A stretch of 64,000 bases of DNA, taken from the NCBI GenBank assembly GCA_027596075.1, contig JADGJC010000222.1:1-64000 (forward strand), written 5' to 3'. The notes under the pieces were generated by a model. That model did no database searches. It had not been told where the DNA came from and saw only the letters and a program-made list of their open reading frames with translations. The translations under genes and the position numbers were made by a program. Each line of letters begins with the position of its first letter. Position 1 is the first letter of the stretch. This document shows positions 57,296 through 64,000 of this stretch, piece by piece. This DNA comes from Rhizophlyctis rosea. Lineage: Eukaryota > Chytridiomycota > Chytridiomycetes > Rhizophlyctidales > Rhizophlyctidaceae.

Positions 57296-60200
57296 ATGCT
57301 CGACATCCCGTGGTCCCCTTCGGCGGTGGACAAGAGTGCAGACTCATCCGGCCCAATGTCACTCACCGCCTTCCTCGACGCCTCCAACGCACCAGGTATC
57401 ATATTGAACACACCCTCCCTCCAGCCAGGCAAACCTTCTATATCCATCCGCTACACCAACGCGGCATATTGGAAGCTCATTCAAAAAACTCACGCCCCCA
57501 AAACCTCAACCCACAGCGGGCTCACCGTCAAAGATGTGGAGACATTCAGATCTTGGTTAGCATCTGTCGGCCCAGCATCGCCAGCCACATCTTTGGCAAC
57601 AACAGTTGCAAACCATTCTGTTGAGTGGACGGCAACAAAAATGAGTAGCGATTGTTATGTGTTGACGGCAGCGTCGGTTCGTGCTTTGGATACGCCAGAT
57701 TGTCCTTTCCCATCGCCGGCACCATCAACACCATCCACTACTGAAAACATTATGGATGCGGCCACGGCAACAGCTAACGATTCCTGGAAGTTGATTCCCC
57801 GAGTAGCGGATAGTGTTAGTGGTGGTGGTGTTATGGGGGAGATTTTGCGGTATGATCGTGCAAAGACAGTCTATGCCTGTTTTCGTACGCGACTAAATCC
57901 GGACTTTGCGAAAAATAGCAATCACGATTGGAGTAACACGGTTTTGGGTCCTATCAGCTCGTGGCCTCAATCTCTACTTACCGCTGTGTCGCTTACTATG
58001 GCATCGGCCTTCCCAATGGCAGTATGGTGGGGTTCCGAATTCACATTAATCTAGTAAGTTTACTCAAGTGGCATTGAGTGAGATGATCCTCGACTGATCT
58101 CGTAAACGAATTCATAGTAACGATGCGTATATGCCAATCTGCGGGGCGAAGCATCCGTACATATTTGGAAAGCCTGGTTATGTTGCATGGAGTGAGATTT
58201 GGCACGAATTGGAACCATCCGCAAATAGGGTTATGCAGGGCGAAACCTGCTATAGCGAAGGTCAGGAAAGGTGTTTTGTTGATGTCTGCAAATGGTCTCA
58301 TCAACAGTCTTATGCACCGATAGATCATCTGCTCTTTATGTTGCGCAATGGGTTTCCTGAAGAAACATACCACACTGTAAGCAGATTGAAGTAGGAACGT
58401 CGATGGGGCATTGGCTGATTTCTTTAATAGTGGTCATATGTCCCCATTCGTAAGGAAGATGGTTCCGTAGGTGGTTTGCTCAACCCTACGTACATGTCGA
58501 CAGGTGGGTACTGTTATGGTCGGCACTGATAAGGGTCCACATGATTGAAAGTCGAACTTTCCTCAGGACGTGTCGTTGCGGACCGTAGAATGGCAACTCT
58601 CCGAGATTATGCAGCACTCACATCAACAGCTAAAGCCGCCAAGGAAGTATGTGCTGCCGCTGGAACGGTAATGGAGGCAAACGGTGCTGATATTGTTTTC
58701 GCGGCACTCTACACTATCACTGTTGATCATGCGGGCAACGCAACCACGCCAATGACTCCTGAACCTTCACCAGAAGCCGTTCCGGCGGATAGCAAATTGT
58801 ATCGGTTGAAGCTCATGGAAGCGGTTGGGGTCAAACGCGGAAGTCAAGGGGCACCGGACAGTGTCGTAGTTGATCCGGGGAGTGGACCTGACGCTAGACA
58901 GCCCTGGCCTTTCCATGAAGTGTGCGTGGGAAAGAAGATGGTCGAAATCAATGACCAGAAGGTCGTTGGGGGCATCAAGGGTCGGGGTTGGGATGATGCG
59001 CCACGATTGACGGTAGCTGTTCCTATCATCGCTAATAATGCAGAGAATGTGATGGGAGTTATGATTGTTGGAATCTCGGCTCGTCGGCCATTTGATGATG
59101 ACTACAGGTATGTGTTCTTTTTCTATCCATTATCATCTACAAGTCAGAATTTTGACCATTCGCGGCAGATCATTCATTGAGCTGCTCGCACGGCAAACGG
59201 CCAACAGCTTAGCCGCTGTCAAAGCCTTCGAAGAAGGTGTTCAACGGGCTGAAGCCCTAGCCGCCATCGACCGCGCTAAAACGGCCTTCTTCAGCTCCGT
59301 CTCCCACGAACTCCGAACACCGCTAACCCTCATCCTCAGCCCCGTTGACGATCTCCTAGAAGACCCCCACCTGAAAAAAAATCAGTTAGAGCGCGTCCAA
59401 CTCATCAAACGCAATTCGCAACGACTGCTAAAGTTGGTGAACAGCCTGCTTGATTTCACACGCATTGAAGCCGGGAGGATGCAAGCTTCGTTCCGCGAGA
59501 GTGATTTGGGGATTTTGACGGCGGAGCTTGCGAGTGTGTTCCGGAGTGCTATTGAGAAGGGTGGGGTTTCGTATTTTGTTGATTGTGAGCATGGAGGGAG
59601 GACGGTTTGGGTTGATCGGGATATGTGGGAGAAGGTTGTGTTTAATATGATTGGCAATGCGTTCAAGTATACGCTGGAGGTAAGTTTAATTGACTACTTT
59701 GATGCGGATGTGGAGAATGATTAGTATGATTTTACTGATGCGTGGGGCTTCCATTCGTGCTAAATAGGGAACTATCGAGGTATCTGTAAGACCGGCTGAG
59801 GATGGATCCGGAGTAACATTCGCGGTTCAAGATACTGGGACCGGTATTCCATCGCATCAAATCGAACGGATATTTGATAGGTTTCATCGTGTTGAAGGGC
59901 AGAAGGGGCGGTCACATGAAGGAACTGGGATTGGTCAGTTTCCATCAATCTTCCATTGTGTGTTGTCCCTTTTCTTTCGACTCTAAAATTTGGAAGAAAT
60001 GTCTTTATAGGTTTGGCATTGACGAATGAACTAGTCAAACTACATGGTGGAATTGTCAAAGTCGACAGCGAGTTCGGAAAGGGCAGCACGTTCGCCGTGA
60101 CAATCCCTTACGGCACTGCGCACCTCCCTCAAGACCGATTGGTAGACTCTGCGGACGACGTCGGGAGCGTCATTCTGGATCCTCGAGCATCCAGTTACGG

Positions 60201-63200
60201 CCGGGCCATGGTTGAAGAAGCCAAGCAATGGATTGATGAAGGGACTGAAGAAAGCTCCACGGCCGATTCAACCGATTCCAGCGTGCCCAGCAACAGCGTT
60301 CCCATGTCCACACGGGGCAGCAAAATCCTCTTAGCAGACGACAATGCAGACATTCGGAGGTACTTAAAGACATTACTCTCGAAGTGGTGGGAGGTGACGG
60401 ATGTGAGCGATGGGCAGCAGGCACTTGATGCAATCATGAAGACAAAGCCAGACATCGTTGTTAGTGATGTCATGATGCCTATTTTGGATGGGTTTGGGCT
60501 TTTGAAAGTTATTCGATCTTTGCCGGAGACGAAGCTTTTGCCCGTTATTTTGTTGAGTGCGCGGGCTGGGGAGGAGGCGAGGGTCGACGGGTTGCAGTTG
60601 GGGGCTGATGATTATCTTGGTAAGTGGGACATTCTTGCCATGTACACACATTTGAAGAGGGCTAAACTTTTGGTGTTGTTTGCGTATAGTCAAACCCTTC
60701 TCAGCCAAGGAACTTGTTGCCCGCATTCACACGCATCTGGAACTCGGCAAACTTCGGAAAGAGTTAGAGAGCATGGTGGTGGAGCGGACGAAGGAGTTGG
60801 CGGAAAGCGAGTGGCGATACAAGGTTTTGGCTTCTATGAGTCCTGTGGGGATATTCCGTGCGGGTAAAGCTGGGCAGCTGACTTTCACAAACCAAAAATG
60901 GTGGGAGATTTCAATGCATGACCGGGTCAAAGATCCGACGGGATCGGACTTTTTTGACGCGTAAGTCTTTGTTATGTTGTCGATGTTAATCGGTGGAGAA
61001 GGAGGGTGGTTGCTAATGTTCACAAACTTGTCTTCTGGTATGGAACAGAATACATCCTGAGGATCAGGCACGGTGCCGGCTGATATGGCAGGAGGCGTTC
61101 GAGAAGGAGCAGGGGGTGTATATCGAGTTCCGGTGGAAGAACGCGCTATCGGGGCAGGAGAGGTATGGTATCGTCAACGCATGTATTTTTTGTCTTTACT
61201 TGATTTTGACTTTGCTATCTATAGGTGGGTGTTGGCGCAAACGATCGTAGAGTACGATGCGGATAAAAAGTTCATGGGGCATATTGGGACTTTAACGGAC
61301 ATGACGGAGCGGAAGAAGTTGGAGGCAGAACGGTTGCGAGCTCTCGAACTTGCTGAGAAGTATCAACGGAAGCGGGCGGAGGAAGCTGAGGAGATCAAGA
61401 AGCAGCAGGAACTGTTTATTGGTGTGTATGGTTTCAATTTTATTCGGTTTTCTTAGATGGACTAAATATCCTTTCCTCGTCAAATGCAGATATGACATGC
61501 CACGAACTTCGCAACCCTCTGAACGGCATTTATCATAATGCAGACCTACTACATGAGTCGTTGAAGGAGGTGCAGAAGGAAGTGACTGCACTAGATAGAA
61601 CCGTTGAAATCACGCCATGGGAGGACAGTGCCCCTGTTCAGCGCAAGGAGGAGCAGAAAATCGCTGTATCTGTCAAGAAGGTCACTTCATGGTTGGGACA
61701 GGAAGTTATTAGCGACTTGGAAGCTGTTGAAACCATATCCCTTTGCGCACAACACCAGAAGAAGATCGCCGACGATGTCCTTCACATGTCCAAGTTGAGC
61801 ATGAACCTCCTCGTCCTCGCCTCCGTCGACTTCCAACCTGTCGTAGAAATCCGTAAAGTATTACGGATGTTCGAAACGGAAGCAAAATCAAAACGCATCG
61901 ATATGAAGTTCATCATTGCGGACTCGTTCAACAACATAGATTGGGTGCGGGGAGATCCGACGCGGTTGGGGCAGGTTATGCTTAATTTATTGACGAATGC
62001 GTTGCGGTTTACGGAGCGGGCGGAGGTGAGGAAGGTTACGGTCACGATGGAGGCGAAGGATGCGCCGCCGTTCGCGCCCAAACCGGATAAGAGTAATGAT
62101 ACGGATGAGGCTTGGGATGATGAGCGTGGGGACCGGCGGAATCATGTTATGACTATGGAGAGGAGTCCAAGTTTGAGTAGTACGAGTAGTGGGGGGACGG
62201 CGAAGGCTGAGCGCTTGGGTAGGTTATTGGTTATTTACTTTCAATTGTGAAGTCGTTTGCAGATCTAATCCGTCACGATAGCCTCAACACCCAACTTTGT
62301 TTACGTTCAAATATCCATTTGCGACAGCGGCTTGGGCATGACAGCGGAAGAACAAGCGATGCTCTTCCGCCGGTTTACGCAAGCGAGTCCGAAGACGTAT
62401 GCGGAGTTTGGGGGTAGTGGGTTGGGATTGTTCATATCGAAACGGATTGTGGAATTACATAATGGGCATATAGCAGTGGATAGTACGAAGGGGAAAGGAA
62501 CTACGTTCACGTTTTTCATGAAGTATGAGTTGCCGGAGCGGGAAGGGGGACTAGGATTGGAGGGTGGGATTTCGAGACCAGCAACACCGCCGGCGGCGGC
62601 GGTGGAGAGTGCGGAGAAGAGTGATGCCGTTCCATCGATGGAAGCGGTGACTGAGGTGCACACACAGTCTTTAGTTTCCATTAGGCCGGCAGAGGTCCCA
62701 GTGGTGTCTGTGTCGGCACCGACATCAGTATCACCAGAAACCGACGGGGTATCAAACAAAATCAAAGTGCTAGTAGTAGAGGTGAGCACCTTGTCAAACC
62801 AAAAGTCCACCACGTGCTCCGCCAGTTACTGATACATCCCATGCAACTTCAAACGTCATCAGGACAACCTAATCAACCAAAAAGTCCTTAAACGGCAACT
62901 AGAACAACTAGGGTACGAAGTGCGGGTGGCGAATCATGGCGCGGAAGCAATTGATGTTTTGCTACAGACGGATAGTTCGGAGGCGGAAAAGGCGTTTGGT
63001 GTTGTGTTGATGGATATCGAGATGCCGGTTATGGATGGGCTTCAGGCCACTATGCAGATTCGGCACATGGAGGCTGAGGGGAAGTTCCCGCGGAGACGGA
63101 CGCGGTTACCGATTGTGGCGGTCACGGGGAATGCGAGGAAGGAGCAGGTGAGGGAGCTTGCGGGATGTGTTTTTGGTGGTGGGCTCATGGGGATATTTCT

Positions 63201-63374
63201 TTCATTGAAATATCTCGTTCGTTTGTTAGACAATGGACAATTGACCTACTCCTACAATCACAGCTGGAAAAAGCAATAAACGCCGGCATGGATGACGCGA
63301 TGGTTAAGCCATATGTGAAGAAAGATTTGATTGAAAAGATTGAGAAATATGGTGGGGGGAATCTCAAAGCATAA
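57296..63374 (+). CDS. tandem hybrid histidine kinase with two kinase and two receiver modules
   Basis: This multi-step phosphorelay sensor has fifteen exons, 1686 aa: 57296-58053, 58118-58260, 58324-58376, 58431-58503, 58567-59107, 59169-59679, 59768-59933, 60011-60619, 60690-60960, 61049-61162, 61225-61421, 61490-62218, 62282-62781, 62863-63147, 63264-63374; all GT-AG and in phase. Order: variable N-terminus; PAS-like region (NDAYMPICGAKHP); GAF-like region (345-525); HisKA with SHELRTPL (His569); ATPase with NMIGNAFKYT and DTGTGI; receiver 1 (phospho-acceptor Asp901 in SDVMMP); PAS (990-1100, SMSPVGIFRAG) and coiled coil; second HisKA with CHELRNPL (His1150); ATPase 2 (NLLTNALRFT, CDSGLG, GGSGLGL); receiver 2 (Asp1606 in MDIEMPVMDG, Lys in VKPY). 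No transmembrane segment is evident, so it is probably cytosolic. Both kinase modules look catalytically complete. The signal is unknown. Confidence 0.94.
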
Positions 63375-63681
63375 AGTTTTTTTTGGGATTTTTTCTTTTC
63401 TATTACCTTTTCTTTGTTGTTTTTTCTTGTATAGTAGATAATGTACATTTTTATTCTTGTTGTTACGTTTTTTTTGGCGATGATATGTAACCAATACGAT
63501 TCTTCTCTTTTGGGGTGGGCCTAGTTTTGGGCGGGAGCTGTTATTTTTTTTTGGATTTTGTGCGTGGAGAAGAGACAGAAGAGCGCTGCCTTGTGGGATG
63601 AGTAATCACGACTGTGCCGCCAATGCTGATAGATCCCCCAATGCGGTCCAACATCATCATTAGCAATTCCTCCCGTCTAAC
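63375..63681. other. convergent 3' spacer with poly-T runs
   Basis: Long T-rich tracts (63377-63560) follow the histidine-kinase stop codon, including several runs of seven or more T. They probably belong to the 3' UTR or polyadenylation region. Nothing else was recognised. Confidence 0.5.
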
Positions 63682-63933
63682 CTACACCATGTTCCCACCA
63701 GAGAACATGTCATGTCTGATCTCCTCAATAATCTGCGGGTCGCACGCTACCGTGCCGCAAACTCTGCAGAAAACGAACACACTGTAGCAACCCCTACTCC
63801 CACCACACCTATCAATCTGCGCCAACCACGAAGCCGTCCCGCCTCCCACACCTTCTCCAGAGATTTCAGCCATCCTCCTCCACCTCATCTGCGACTGCGG
63901 TATTCGATCAAACCCAGCTGGTGCGATAGCCAT
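63682..63933 (-). CDS. possible last exon of an unrecognised gene continuing beyond the window
   Basis: An 83-codon minus-strand frame starts at an ATG at 63933. It has natural-looking sequence with clustered cysteines (CYSVFVFCRVCGTVACDP) and a charged end (QIIEEIRHDMFSGGNMV). The frame is also open upstream of the ATG (ECPCMAIAPAGFD) back to a stop near 63963. An AG just after that stop could be a splice acceptor, so this may be a 3'-terminal exon. The paired CxxC could bind metal. No family is recognised. Confidence 0.3.
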   Translation of the reverse strand: MAIAPAGFDRIPQSQMRWRRMAEISGEGVGGGTASWLAQIDRCGGSRGCYSVFVFCRVCGTVACDPQIIEEIRHDMFSGGNMV

Positions 63934-64000
63934 GCAAGGACATTCAATCAGATTCCCTCACCACCACGGCAAGGTTCCCCTGTACCATCAGTGGTGACAA

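Overview
The window looks like nuclear DNA of an early-diverging, flagellated (zoosporic) fungus, most likely a chytrid. Four things point there. Genes are dense and carry many short GT-AG introns of roughly 40-140 nt. Fungal genes are present: a PPZ-type phosphatase, the MET5 and MET16 sulfate-assimilation pair, and hybrid histidine kinases. There is also a CENPJ/SAS-4-like centriole gene, which fungi without flagella lack. Finally there is an MMAA-type GTPase of B12-dependent methylmalonyl-CoA mutase, absent from most Dikarya. Taxonomic placement is inference. No rRNA, tRNA or CRISPR array was recognised.

Layout. 1-2.2 kb: gene-poor, with a broken retrotransposon Gag on the minus strand. 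2.25-8.6 kb (-): MON2, 16 exons. 9.6-12.8 kb (+): CENPJ/SAS-4. 14.3-16.7 kb (+): NAD kinase. 17.1-19.3 kb (-): PPZ-type phosphatase with a 5-nt microexon. 20.6 kb (+): YciI-like protein. 21.9-23.5 kb (+): disordered protein. 24.9-26.7 kb (-): arrestin-fold protein. 27.3-28.3 kb (-): universal stress protein. 30.5-31.7 kb (+): second arrestin-fold protein. 31.7-33.3 kb (+): unrecognised small-exon gene. 33.4-38.0 kb (-) and 39.2-40.3 kb (+): sulfite reductase beta subunit and PAPS reductase, divergent from one promoter region. 40.5-41.1 kb (-): TEN1-like telomere protein. 41.4-43.3 kb (+): MMAA-like GTPase. 43.9-47.7 kb (+): condensation-domain-like protein split by a coiled coil and a SAM-like domain. 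47.7-51.7 kb (-): half-size ABCA transporter. 53.0-55.3 kb (+): predicted single-pass membrane protein. 57.3-63.4 kb (+): tandem hybrid histidine kinase with two kinase and two receiver modules. 63.7-63.9 kb (-): possible last exon of a gene that continues off the window.

The clearest functional link is MET5/MET16: two consecutive steps of assimilatory sulfate reduction (PAPS to sulfite to sulfide) sharing a 1.16-kb bidirectional promoter that holds clustered TGACT motifs. The other genes are mostly housekeeping or signalling genes with no obvious pathway link to their neighbours.

Exon coordinates were assembled by hand from splice consensus, reading-phase agreement and remembered family conservation. 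No transcript data or database searches were used. Protein lengths are those of these models.
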